A stretch of DNA of 64,000 nt from Salvelinus alpinus (lineage: Eukaryota > Chordata > Actinopteri > Salmoniformes > Salmonidae): contig NC_092096.1 of NCBI RefSeq assembly GCF_045679555.1, positions 15,751,867 to 15,815,866 of the forward strand. Reading direction: 5' to 3'. This document shows positions 20,431 to 31,138 of this stretch, piece after piece. A program made the position numbers and the translations under genes. Under the pieces are notes generated by a model. The model was not told the DNA's origin. It was given only the letters and a program-made list of their open reading frames with translations, and made no database searches. Position 1 is the stretch's first letter, and every line of letters starts with the position of its first letter.

Positions 20431-21400
20431 AGTGTATTAATCAGAAAATCAAACCATTAATGAATGACTGAATAATTAAGTAATTTCTAATAAATCAGCT
20501 TAAGTGTGCTGACATAATTAATGGATAAGACTAACAATTACGAAAACATATCAAATCAATGATGCGTAAAAGTAGATTCGCTCCCACAGTAAAATTCGAA
20601 AACGAATCACTTTAGTGGGTCAATAAACTAGCCAAGACATTGGGCGAGGTATATTTGTCCCTATACTGTAGGGCAGGCTACTTATATATGAGGAACCTGC
20701 GACCAGAAAGACTGTTCTAACGTTTTATAAAAAATAATCCAACAGGCCATCTTCTTCTGTATACGCGTCTTACTCTTTCCTGTGTTCATCACCCTCGACT
20801 AGATATATCTATTCTGTGGCCACCACACGTTTTATATGTCACGTTTGTCTTGTAGCTGACAGTGGGGTGCAGACAGGAGCGCAGTTCAGCTCACACAAAG
20901 GCGCGGACTGGGGGAATCCGACATGGAGACCTGACGCCACTTTTGCGCGCACTTTCGGATTGGCCTACTTTAAAATGAACATAAATATAATCGTAACATA
21001 CTGGAGGTTGGGCTAAGTGTTCAAGTGTTGGATTTACACATTTTAATATAGAGAAATATAGTCTAATAGTGGATCGGCCTACTGTATATCGGCAGTGTTG
21101 GTGTGGTAAATAAAACTGCTGATATGCTTTGGCCTGTATTCTTTTTGCATGTTATTATTTTTGAAATATTTCGGGAATTCCTTCTAATTTATTAACCAAA
21201 TACTTATTCAATAATTCGTGTATTTATTTAGCTTATCTTGTTTACATGTAATACCCTATGGCATGACCATATAAATAAGAATGAATAGAACAGACACGGA
21301 AGCTCTAACCCTGTCAATTGACTGGTATTTATATTTATTTAGGATCCCCATTCATTCTTGCCAAGACTCTTCCTGGGGTCCAGCAACATTGAGGCAGTTA
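20431..21400. other. Upstream flank of proline-rich gene copy B
   Basis: Near-identical to 8201-9173. No gene recognised. Confidence 0.45.
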
Positions 21401-22085
21401 CGGTGCATTCAAAAAGTATTCAGACCCCTTGACTTTTTCGACATTTTGTTACGTTACAGGCTTATTCTAAAATGGTTGAATAACGTTTTATCTAATTTAT
21501 TATAAAAAAATATATTTTAAAAAGTATTTACATAAGTATTCAGACTCTTTGCTATGAGACTCGAAATTGAACCCAGGTGCATCCTATTTCCATCGCTCCT
21601 GAGTTCATCTGTGGAGATGGGAGAACCTTCCAGAAAGAGAACCATATCTGCAGCACTCCGGCTAATAAAGGTTTTTATGGTAGAGTGGGCAGACGGAAGC
21701 CACTCCTCAGTAAAAGACACATGACAGCCCGCTTGGAGTTTTCCAAAAGGCACCTAAAGACTCTCAGACCATGAGAAACAAGATTCTCTGGTCTGATTAA
21801 ACCAAGGTTGAACATGATGGTGGCAACATCATGCTGTGGGGATGTTTTTCAGCGGCAGGGCCTGGGAGACTAGTCAGAATCGAGGGAAAGATGAACAGAG
21901 CAAAGTACAGAGAGGTCCTTGATGAAAACCTGCTCCAGATCGCTCAGACTGGGGCGAAGGAACACCTTCCAACAGGACTATGAACCTAATCACACAGCCA
22001 AGACAACGCAGGAGTGGCTTCGGGACTTGTCTCTGAATGTCCTTGAGTGTCCTTTGCCTTGATGACAGCTTTGCACACGTTTTAT
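21401..22085 (+). mobile_element. Chimeric Tc1-like transposon remnant, copy B
   Basis: Same structure and same family-1/family-2 junction (CTTTGCCTTGATGACAGCTT) as 9174-9860, so the chimera formed before the segment was duplicated. Confidence 0.75.
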
Positions 22086-22224
22086 TTTTATTTAAGGGAA
22101 CGATCAGCTTATTATCGTGGAAAGATTGTTGCTTCCATCAATGTAATTGTCTGCATCATTTTCAAGCCCCCATATATTTTGGGGGTTGAATATATATATA
22201 TATACACATATCTATATAGATATA

Positions 22225-23510
22225 CAAACTTTTTTTTAGAATATACCTTTATTATTCCCCACAAACCCTACCACCCTTCCCCCAATTGGAGTAAACTAAT
22301 AAACAATAACACTTAGGCTTCTACCTTCAGTTTATACATCTTATACACATTTTACAGACACAATCTATTTTACAATAGTTAGATGTTTGTTTTTAGTCCT
22401 TCCTCTATTTCTGATGTCCATCCAGTTTGATTTCTATTTGTAACTGTGCTATTTCACAACATTTCTGAACCTATATACATTTTACAAACCCCGTATGTTT
22501 TACATTGGTTATCTTGTTACTAGTCCCACCCTTCAGCTCCATTCAACCCCTCCCATCTATCTCTCAACACCATCCATTTTAGATTTATATTTGCTATATA
22601 TTTTTCAACTGTGCTGTGATGCTTCACAAAATTACTGAACCTTTCTATTCTCATAGCTTCTACAGATTGTAAATAAAATTTTAAAAAATGCTAAATTAAT
22701 TATATTATTGATTGATTATGGCTTTTCAAATCACCCAGTATTGCTATCTGCAGCGTTAGGTCTAGGCAAATGTTGCAATTCTTCAGCCTTCCTGGACCTG
22801 TGACCAAAAACGAGCTACATATGGACAATATCAAAATAAATGATCTAATGACTCTGCCTCCTCACAGCAAAATCTGCAGAGCTGGGAAGACTGTATCCCC
22901 CATATATATAACATTTTGATTGGTTGCAAGAATTTTGGTTAGTAATTTAAATAGAAAAATGTGAAGTTTTGAATCCGCCGTTTTGCGTATCAATTCATAA
23001 ACCATGTGCCATGGAATGGGTACATCGAAAATCTCTCCCCAACTATTTAGCAATTTATATGGCACAGCTGTCAGTTTTTTGGTCCTTAAATTAAATTGGT
23101 GAATGTTTTTATTTATTACACTTTTCTTTAACCATTTATGTTCTTTAATACAGGGCCGACATACAAGTTCCTTACTTTTTTCCACTTGCCTCTTCCATTT
23201 TTGTGGTAATGCTGCAATTAGTTGGTTGTAATTTTGGGTAGAACAGACATTTCCATATGTCTGTGTTAGCTGCATGTGTGACAACTCCACCAGTCCTATT
23301 TATGATATCATTCACAAAAATTATACTTTTTTTAAAAAAAAATATTCGAAAAAATATAGTTTTTATACAAATAGTATTTAAGTTTAACCACTATTTGTTG
23401 TATTATTTGTTCTGTCTTTTCAGGTGGATTAAACTGAAATTGCAACCAACTTTCAACCAGCTTGCAACCAGCTTGTTTAAAAAAGAACGATATTATGGAG
23501 ATTATTTTCC
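22225..23510 (-). mobile_element. L1-type LINE, ORF2 C-terminus and 3' tail, copy B
   Basis: A longer open minus-strand stretch (22862-23290) than in copy A: LPQKWKRQVEKSKELVCRPC, WGEIFDVPIPWHMVYELIRK, then FLFKLLTKILATNQNVIYMG, matching the L1 ORF2 C-terminal domain. The distal cysteine motif lies in another frame. The 5' side is interrupted by the SINE at 23520. Confidence 0.6.
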
Positions 23511-23519
23511 TTTTCCTTC

Positions 23520-23782
23520 CCCAAACATACCACTGCTGGCTTGCTTCTGAAGCTAAGCAGGGTTGGTCCTGGTCAGTCCCTGGATGGGAGACCAGATGCT
23601 GCTGGAAGTGGTGTTGGAGGGCCAGTAGGAGGCACTCTTTCCTCTGGTCTAAACAAAAGATCCCAATGCCCCAGGGCAGTGATTGGGGACACTGCTCTGT
23701 GTAGGGTGCCGTCTTTCGGATGGGACGTTAAACGGGTGTCCTGACTCTCTGAGGTCATTAAAGATCCCATGGCACTTATCGT

Positions 23783-23816
<34 letters not shown>

Positions 23817-23990
23817 AATTCCCAATCTGGCCCTCAACCATCACGGTCACCTAATCATCCCCAGTTTACAATTGGCTCATTCATCCCCCTCCTCTCCCCT
23901 GTAACTATTCCCCAGGTCGTTGCTGCAAATGAGAACGTGTTCTCAGTCAACTTACCTGGTAAAATAACGGATAAATAAAAAAATAAAAAA
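23520..23990 (+). mobile_element. 5S rRNA-derived SINE
   Basis: The head carries 5S rRNA-like sequence (GAAGCTAAGCAGGGTTGGTC, GGATGGGAGACCAGATGCTG), that is, the pol III internal control region. A fish SINE body follows (GGTGCCGTCTTTCGGATGGG, GAGAACGTGTTCTCAGTCAA), with an A-rich ATAAATAAAAAAATAAAA tail. Copy A lacks it at the equivalent site (~11245), so it inserted after the duplication. It is retroposed by a partner LINE and is not a working 5S gene because the 5S part is internally deleted. Confidence 0.8.
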
Positions 23991-24145
23991 CCGAAAGTGA
24001 GCAGGTGTAATCTGAATAAAGGGAAAAAGGCAATTCTTGAACATTGGATGAGACATTCCTACCAATTTACTAGAGAACCAGTTTGGATTTAAGTATAACT
24101 TTTGTGTGACTGATGCCTTTAGTGAGCGGTCTAATGCTTTAATAT

Positions 24146-24533
24146 TGTAATGACCTGACTAGATCATAAAGGAACAATTGTCCAGACAGAGGGTCGAGTT
24201 TACGAATGTACGGTTTATTAACCCAACTTCACACAGGCTACTGTTTGGCCGTAGCCCACGCCAAATAAATGAAGGATACCTTATAAACCACCCGTAACCT
24301 TCTCTTGTGAAGGCCAGACACAAGAGAGAGAACCATGATTAAACCTGGTCTTATTAACTTCCAATGCTCCCTGCCCAACCCCCCTCCACGCCACTCCGCC
24401 AACCACCAGGATGCCCGGCTTCAGAACATTCCAGGCATTCCCGTGATTGGCAGATAGCAGGTTGATTGGCATGTCGGACCCCGCGAACACTGGGTACTGG
24501 TAAGTACAACACAACAAACTAATAGTCGCTACA
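24146..24533. mobile_element. Solo LTR, copy B
   Basis: 388-bp counterpart of 11405-11814 with the same TGTA/TACA ends and the same flanking ATAT. A ~30-bp internal block near the right end is deleted. Confidence 0.6.
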
Positions 24534-24664
24534 ATATTTAATAATTTCTGCCTTCCGAATTCATATTCGTTATACACTGTAAAAAACGACCCACGGGCTT
24601 AGTAAATATTGCAAAAGAAAATCAATGATTTTTACTAAAAATAATAGGTTTCTGGTTTTACTTA

Positions 24665-24740
24665 CATGCTTTTGCGGCACATTCGATAGCGCACTGGACT
24701 TCTGGCTAGAAGGTCGAGGGTTCGAGACCTGCTCCCTGCC
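24665..24740 (+). repeat. tRNA-like (pol III type) sequence, copy B
   Basis: Counterpart of 12010-12095 with the same B-box-like GGTTCGAGACC. About 50 bp found just upstream in copy A are missing here. Confidence 0.4.
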
Positions 24741-24900
24741 TGTTTCAATACAGTACTTAATTGATATGTGTTGAAAAAGACTTGCATTTGCAAATAAAAA
24801 TCCAAGGTAATATGCTGCTAAATTTGAACGAATATTTCTAAGTAACAACCAACAACTTAAAAATATGATATTCAAATGATCATTATTGTGTTGGACTGAC

Positions 24901-24991
24901 ATGCTAGATCTAGTTATGAACGTCAGTTGTGCTTGGAACATTTCAACGGGCATCATCTTGATCTTTCTCCTCTGGAAAGGACATGTGGCAG
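24901..24991 (+). CDS. Putative first exon of small membrane-protein locus, copy B
   Basis: As in copy A, ATG at 24901 opens 30 codons up to the donor GTGGCAG/GTAAGG. An alternative short start, ATG TGG CAG at the very end of the exon (24983-24991), is in frame with the open exon 2 and would give a 67-residue protein. Which is used cannot be decided from sequence. Confidence 0.35.
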
Positions 24992-25374
24992 GTAAGGACC
25001 AAATTATCACTTGGAATGTAGTTTGGATCTCTACACATATTTTCAACGAAATGCCCAACATTTTCATTAAATATTATTCATCAAGTACAATAAGCCTTTA
25101 GCTAGCTATATTGCCAGAGTACGTTATATATCTCAGCGCTGTTTAAGTTTTGTCGTTTTTGTGTACGTTTTATATTAACCGAAATAGCTATGTAACATAT
25201 TAGCTACCTAGCTTACCAAAAAATGCATCGTCAGCAAACATTACAGTAGAACTGAACATGGTCCCCTGGAAGGTAATGTTTGCCTACTAGGCAAGCTACC
25301 CAGGAAGAGACAGGAAGGAACAATACGTAGCTAGCTAACTACACCTAGCTATCTAACTACACCTGTCCTTGCAG

Positions 25375-25569
25375 AAACCTTCTTGTTCACTTATTCACAA
25401 CGCAGAACAGAACAACCAGGTTGAGGGTCAGTGGCCAAAGCCCGCGAACAGGAATATTCCAAGTTCAGACAGAAGGGGGGAGTCAGATCGCTATGATCGC
25501 CAGGAACTTTACTTTTGGTGTCTATTTTTAATTGTTGCGCTACTGGTGCTGCCTGTTGATGTTAGGTAG
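25375..25569 (+). CDS. Putative second exon of small membrane-protein locus, copy B (open)
   Basis: Open from the acceptor (CTTGCAG) to the stop at 25567-25569. It encodes a polar region (QWPKPANRNIPSSDRRGESD) followed by a hydrophobic C-terminal segment (YFWCLFLIVALLVLPVDV). This looks like a small tail-anchored or single-pass membrane protein. The first ~45 bases resemble LINE leader sequence, so the N-terminal residues may be transposon-derived. No known family was recognised. Confidence 0.4.
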   Translation, partial: KPSCSLIHNAEQNNQVEGQWPKPANRNIPSSDRRGESDRYDRQELYFWCLFLIVALLVLPVDVR

Positions 25570-26154
25570 GCAGCTACAGTAGCTGGATGATGTTAACATC
25601 TTCGGGTTTTGTTTCATTAAATGTATTTTATTTCATCTGGGTGCTTGTGTCACCTACTAACACCCTGGTACTACCCGTAGCTCCCGTTCTCCTCAGTCCG
25701 AGAAAACACTGAGAGAGAAAGGTATGTGTTGTAGATTACTCCTTTGTAGAAGTCCATACCGTGAAATAAATAAAGCATCCCAAGGTTAATGCTGTAGATA
25801 TTGTTATAAGGGAGTGTGAGACTATTGAAACATGTAACTTTCAGAGTTTTATTGTTGTTATTATAATAGTTTACAGAGTGTTAAAAGTGCTGCTGTTGCT
25901 AGCTAGCATGCCTTTCTGGGATGCAGACGGTTAGCTGAGCTGCCGACTGGTGCTGGCGTTGCATTGTGGGAGATGTAGTTTGGTCCTCTACGATCCGAAT
26001 GGAATAGAGGCGATTTCACGTTGTAACTTGTTTATGTTGCAGTGTTTTTGTACATGAGTTGTTGTATTTTGGTACTGTCAACACTGAAAGCACCTAGCAA
26101 TGTATTGGGGATGTGAGACATGTGTTTTACCTTTCTTCAGGCTCCTGTGTAGAA
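25570..26154. other. Downstream part of copy B, no gene recognised
   Basis: Matches 13036-13620. Nothing further is visible. Confidence 0.3.
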
Positions 26155-26411
26155 CAACTTGTCAGATGGTGCATTGGAGACTGATGTGTTCCTGTCCTGT
26201 CTTTTCACAATACTATTTCAGGTATGGTTCTATTGTCTAAGAATTAAGATGATACATTCTTTGTATTAAGGACTGGTTATTATTTTATAGTATACATTAT
26301 GGCTTTATGTATGAGTGTGATTGTGTGAGACTGAGAGAAAAGAACAACTTGTCATATGGTGCATTGGAGACTGATGTGTTCCTGTCCTGTCTTTTCACAA
26401 TACTATTTCAG
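26152..26411 (+). repeat. 69-bp direct repeat pair with splice-like ends
   Basis: AACAACTTGTCAGATGGTGC ... ACAATACTATTTCAG occurs at 26153-26221 and again at 26344-26412 with one or two differences. The first copy is preceded by TGTGTAG and followed by GTATGG. The second is followed directly by ATCAACATAAAAGCC. The first copy starts exactly where duplication B ends. Confidence 0.6.
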
Positions 26412-26489
26412 ATCAACATAAAAGCCTAAAAGACAGCCGTGGTGTCGCTCTTCATTTCTTGGTTCTCCTGTGGTACATAAGAAACCCGC

Positions 26490-26600
26490 TACACGTAGCT
26501 AGCTACACCTAGCTTTCTAACTACACCTAGCTATCTAACTACACCTGTCCTTGCAGAAACCTTCTTGTTGTTCACGTATTCACAACGTGTTCAAGGCAGC
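26490..26600 (+). repeat. LINE-leader-like sequence
   Basis: GCTAGCTACACCTAG, CTATCTAACTACACCTGTCC and TTGCAGAAACCTTCTTGTTG match the reverse complement of 1310-1395, the leader of the LINE at the left edge. No LINE coding sequence follows. Confidence 0.55.
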
Positions 26601-26631
26601 ACCGCAAACGTTGACTTTGTGCAGTAGTTAT

Positions 26632-26960
26632 CAATCAATCAATTTTATTTTATATAGCCCTTCTTACACCAGCTGATATCTCAAAGTGCTGTACAGAAAC
26701 CCAGCCTAAAACCCCAAACAGCAAGCAATGCAGGTGTAGAAGCACGGTGGCTAGGAAAAACTCCCTAGAAAGGCCAAAACCTAGGAAGAAACCTAGAGAG
26801 GAACCAGGCTATGAGGGGTGGCCAGTCCTCTTCTGGCTGTGCCGGGTGGAGATTATAACAGAACTATGCCAAGATGTTCAAAAATGTTCATAAGTGACAA
26901 ACATGGTCAAATAATAAACATGAATAATTTTCAGTTGGCTTTTCATAGCCGATCATCAAG
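26632..26960. repeat. Dispersed salmonid repeat (unclassified)
   Basis: Contains GTGCTGTACAGAAACCCAGC, CTAGGAAAAACTCCCTAGAA and GGAACCAGGCTATGAGGGGT, a sequence I know as very common in salmonid genomes. It is non-coding here. The class (LINE tail or non-autonomous element) is uncertain. Confidence 0.5.
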
Positions 26961-27225
26961 AGTTATCTAGTCAATATCTAACAGCCAAACTAGCTAAATT
27001 AAATAATTGGTCTGGCTAGTAAGATAGATAACAAGCAGCTCTTCCAAGTCAGCTTGGTTTTCTGTTTTTTTTAGCTAGCTATCTAAAGCTCAGATGGAAT
27101 CCAGAAATGTAAACAGAATACAGGTACCCCTTGGACAGGATACACAGGATGTTTTTATGACAGTAACCCAACATTAGTGTGAATAATAGGTATTAGATGT
27201 ATTTTTTTTACTTAATCAGGTAGGC

Positions 27226-27255
27226 TGGGAGGGAACGGCTGACTTGACCAGCTCA
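27226..27255 (-). pseudogene. 28-bp fragment of the proline-rich gene's last exon
   Basis: GCTGGGAGGGAACGGCTGAC followed by TTGACCAG is identical to 18361-18388 in copy B (copy A has one difference). It is an isolated piece with no neighbouring exon sequence. Confidence 0.6.
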
Positions 27256-27514
27256 TAGATCATAGATTTCACCTGGTCAGTCTGTCATGGAAAGAGCAGG
27301 TGCCCTTAATGTTTTGTCAATCAGTGCAGACAACCGTTCTTACTGTTGGAGATCAATGTGCTGTTACCACCAATAAATAAAAAGAAATGGTTCAATCCCG
27401 GGGTTCCAGAAGAGTAACCAGCAGAGGTTATGGAGGAAAACCTCTGATAAGTGTCCAGGAGATAATCTCTATAACCTCCTCTCAGATTGACCCAGAGAGG
27501 CTGCTACTCAGACA

Positions 27515-27735
27515 CGCCACACCCAGGGCTTGAACTCAGTACCCTGCAGTCAGTGGGCAGGAAGCGTACCACCCAGGGCTTGAACTCAGTACCCTGCAGT
27601 CAGTGAGCAGGAAGCTTACCACCCAGGGCTTGAACTCAGTACCCTGCAGTCAGTGGGCAGGAAGCTTACCACCCAGGGCTTGAACTCAGTGAGCAGGAAG
27701 CGTACCACCCAGGGCTTGAACTCAGTACCAGAGAG
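27515..27735. repeat. ~50-bp tandem repeat, about 5 units
   Basis: Core ACCCAGGGCTTGAACTCAGT repeated at ~50 bp spacing, with some units shortened. Confidence 0.85.
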
Positions 27736-28125
27736 CTCAGCTAATTCCCTACTGAACCATCCTAACCTTCTACTAGACTGGAACAGTAATGTACAGGCTT
27801 TTCCTCAAAACCTATTGTCAGATGGGATGGAGTGTTGACCTTCTCCAGTACTGTTGAGGCTGCCAGGAGTTCGAGAGGTATTGTGGAAAGACGAACAGTA
27901 TTAGATACAGGCCTCAGAACGTACACACATGTTTTATACCTCATTTCACCACTAGATGGCAACAGTCTAATGAAAAAGGCATGTAGGACAACAAACTGGG
28001 CAAGAAAAATAAAGGAATGTCTGATAATAAAATCCCACAACAAGTGACCATTTGAAATGCACCTCAAGTCATCAACATAAAGTATTAGATATCACAAAGC
28101 CAAATAAACACATAAAACTTTCCCA
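27736..28125. other. Intergenic, no gene recognised
   Basis: Lies between the tandem repeat and the presumed end of the adipor2 transcript. Overlapping short open frames on both strands lack motifs. Confidence 0.4.
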
Positions 28126-28139
28126 GAATTCAAACCCTT

Positions 28140-28145
28140 TTTATT
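28140..28145 (-). promoter_or_regulatory. Candidate polyadenylation signal of adipor2
   Basis: AATAAA on the minus strand, followed within 30 bases by the GT/T-rich GTTTTATGTGTTTATTTGG, as expected of a cleavage/polyadenylation site. Confidence 0.4.
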
Positions 28146-28354
28146 AGAACATTTACAGCAGATATAAAGACCTATTGCAAATCACACGGTCACCACTGGA
28201 CGTGTGCTTCAACAAACAATATGCACTTCCCAACAAAAAAAGAAATAAATTCATTTAAAAAAAACTAAACATCTGTTTTCCTTTGATTTTTTTGTTGTTG
28301 AAATGTCCCAATGAAACAAAGGCCTTGTAACTCTGGGCTGAAGATTGAGAAGTT

Positions 28355-28525
28355 AAGACATCTATATAGTCTCAACACAGAGCATTAAGGACCTAGCCTG
28401 CTCCCAGATGTCTTTCTATATAGTCTCAACACAGAGCATTAAGGACCTAACCTGGTCCCAGATGTCTTTCTATATAGTCTCAACACAGAGCATTAAGGAC
28501 CTAGCCTGGTCCCAGATGGCTTCGA
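28355..28525. repeat. ~55-bp tandem repeat, 3 units
   Basis: Core AGTCTCAACACAGAGCATTA repeated three times at ~55 bp spacing. Confidence 0.85.
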
Positions 28526-29514
28526 GCCAACTTCGACACTCACAGTCTGACAATGAGTTGGGGCAAGACAGCACAAACACATCTGGGACCAGGCTATCAA
28601 GGATCCAAACCCAAGAGAAGGACAGAAAGGGGGGGAAAAGAGTCAAGAGTGGAAACTGCCTCCCTGATTATATTTTTAACTCCGATGATCAAATACACTC
28701 CTCTACAACAGAGTTATATGGAGGGTTTAAGGTCCGACTCCACTGTCTGGTCTAGCCTAGTTGCCAGATCTGTACAGGCTTAAGCAAAATTTCAGACTTT
28801 CAATGTCATGACATTATTTGTCTAAAGCACATCCTGACCTGGCAACCAAGCTAGGTGGGACCACTGTTCTCTAGTGCAACTGAGATCAAGGTGTCAGATG
28901 CACCGCCTGTATATCGTCACAATGAATACATGACTGTTAGTGTTTGAACTGGAGTGACTGGTACAGAAGTAGTAAGACTGAGCAGGTGTGTGGCGGATGA
29001 ATCTGAAGTGGAGAGAGAAGGATCTCAGCCTCAGCACAGCTATGCACCGTGGCGCAGATACACGTCTAGAAAGTAGATCTGATACACATGAATAACTAAA
29101 AGGACTCAATTCAATCCGTATCGCCGAAGCTCACCTCGCATTGAGCCGACTTACGCAGCGTTTACCACGAATGCAGTCTCCGCGAAACGACTGCTTTTAA
29201 ATCGTGCTATAACGCTGAACTTCGTCAATGGACTGAATCAAGCCCTAATACACCACGCAGAGCCCCAGAGTGACACCCCTCTGAGTGAATCTGCTATTAC
29301 ATGTTTCCATCTTTTCAAATCACATACACCCCCTTTAAAAGAGAATAGAAAACCTCCCCAAAAAACAGACACAATTGGTACAGTATTGGAGCAAGAAAAA
29401 AACCGACTTAAAGCCTGTGATGATAATGACTATTAGACTAAATAATAGCATTCAAAATAAACACATTTAAATGCATATTTTGTTCTGAAATATTGATCTT
29501 CTGTTTTTATTCTG

Positions 29515-29605
29515 AGTCCCAAATGGCACACTATTCCCTATATAGGTCACTACCTGGTCAAAAGTAGTGCACTAAATAGGGAATATGGTGCCCTTTGGGC
29601 CGTAG
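29515..29605. repeat. Palindromic MITE-like repeat
   Basis: GTCCCAAATGGCACACTATT on the left is mirrored by AATATGGTGCCCTTTGGGCC, with TAGTGCACT inside. Same family as 4972-5056. Confidence 0.65.
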
Positions 29606-29756
29606 TCTTAAAGTCAATGAATCACACACTTCACACAAAACGTAGTACAAAGTCACTTTATGCCAGAGCAGAAAGAAGAGAGGCTCGCTTGGTAAGGGGA
29701 TAGAAACGGACAACATCTCACTGATGACAGTTTCACTTACGGTTTGAGAAACAAAT

Positions 29757-29880
29757 GCATCCCCAATGGCACCCTGTTCCCTAAAACATCCTCGTACTAC
29801 TTTTGACTTACGCTGGGCTCTGGTCAAAAGTAGTGCACTATATAAAAAGGGAATAGTGTGCCATTGTGGACACGCACCGA
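29757..29880. repeat. Palindromic MITE-like repeat
   Basis: CCCCAATGGCACCCTGTTCC on the left is mirrored by GGGAATAGTGTGCCATTGTG on the right, with AAAAGTAGTGCACTATATAA inside. Confidence 0.65.
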
Positions 29881-31009
29881 CGTTGGCTTCTAATGTTAGG
29901 AAGGACGGGTGGTGTTGACTGTTGGGATGACACACTAGTCAGTGACACACTAGATGTCACGGTCTAATGGAATGAGATAAAGTAGCTACACGTCAACTAT
30001 TCCTCATGTAGTGCACTACTGTTGAAAAGAATATGAACAGAATTCAGCACCTGATTTGTCAACTGGGGCTCAACTTCAGCCAGTCACAGGTCACATCTCC
30101 ACCCTCGGGCTTAACCCTTGCTGAGCCGGAGAAATTGCCGACCCTCCTCCCTCGTTATGAAGTTGGATCTCCCTCTCCCCTTCACACGTCTCAACTCTTT
30201 GTGCCATAGCTCCCTTCAACAGTGTTCTCCTATATTCCCCACTTTACTTCCCCCCTCTGGCCAAATGATTGGTTTTTACACAATGGTGTTTTCTTGGTTG
30301 TTGCCGCATCATCTTTGTTGATTTTTTAAATTCAATATCTTAACATTTTTTTTATTTTTTATTATTATTATATATATTTTATACAAATCTATATAACCCG
30401 AATTTAGAAATCTTATTTACATGAAAAACGTTGAAAAGCGGCTAGCCTGCCCGTCCCCCAATCCGCACCCACCTTTTTCATGAAAAAAATTAAATAAAAT
30501 CTACACATAATTAAATTTTCTTTCTCTTTTTTTGTAAAGCTTTTCTTTCCACCACTATAGCATTAAGAAACCCCCAACATTGTATTTTTTTGTTGCTTTG
30601 CACCGTGAGCACAACGTTTAGAATGATAATAATCAGAACAACCACTTCAATATTTTACTCAAAATTCACACTATTTTTTTTTTGTTGAGGGGGCGGGACC
30701 AGTCTCAAAAATGTCCAAAACCCCTAGATGCAGTTATTGAAAACAAGATGGAGGAGAAGAAAAACAAACGAGACGTAGGTCATTTTTTCCAACTGAAAAG
30801 AAAACCTTGTCTTTTTTTCCACGTGTGTCCTCTAAGGGGTCTCCTGTAGACATGTACAGAGAGAGACGGGTCGCTACTGGGGAGTCAGTGTGTGTGTGTG
30901 TGTGTGTGTGTGTTCATCAGTCTCCCGTGTCTGTATGTGTTATGCGTGTGTGTGTGTGTATATATGCGTGTCTCCCCCTGGTGGTGTGTTGACGTGACGT
31001 GCAGGATCT

Positions 31010-31138
31010 TCACAGGGCATTGTCCTCTTCACAGCCCGCCCCGGCAGCGTAGCGGAAGGCCTGCAGGTTGGACACGCCGTGGAAATGGACGAACGCTCCC
31101 GCCACCACCAGGACGTGGAACAACTGATGAGAGTGGAA
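31010..31138 (-). CDS. adipor2: adipor2, last coding exon
   Basis: Acceptor CTCCAG above 31138; stop TGA at 31010-31012. It encodes 42 residues, beginning FHSHQLFH, with two of the zinc-binding histidines (the His of SHQ and the His of LFH), then [14 protein letters not shown] and the C-terminal tail ending CEEDNAL. Human AdipoR2 ends CSEEDAL, while AdipoR1 ends differently. Together with HFHGVSN and PGKCDIW this identifies type 2. Confidence 0.95.
   Translation of the reverse strand, partial: FHSHQLFHVLVVAGAFVHFHGVSNLQAFRYAAGAGCEEDNAL

Larger units (their letters stand above)
16538..26154 (+). repeat. Segmental duplication, copy B
   Basis: Direct copy of 3347-13620. Differences include a 5S-derived SINE at 23520-23990, extra repeat units at 16925-17095 and 17193-17402, a changed coding repeat in the proline-rich gene, and small deletions in the solo LTR and tRNA-like region. 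The left end abuts the Tc1 element. The right end is followed by a 69-bp sequence that is itself repeated at 26343. Confidence 0.9.
28126..31009 (-). other. adipor2: Presumed 3' UTR of adipor2
   Basis: A non-coding stretch follows the adipor2 stop codon and leads to a polyadenylation signal at 28140-28145. A long (~2.9 kb) 3' UTR would fit what is known for vertebrate adiponectin receptor 2 genes. It contains a 55-bp tandem repeat (28355-28525), two MITE copies and a TG microsatellite (30887-30912). The transcript end is inferred. Confidence 0.45.

Noticed and set aside
23541-23625. Functional 5S rRNA gene
   Set aside because: The 5S part is internally deleted and joined to a SINE body with an A-rich tail.
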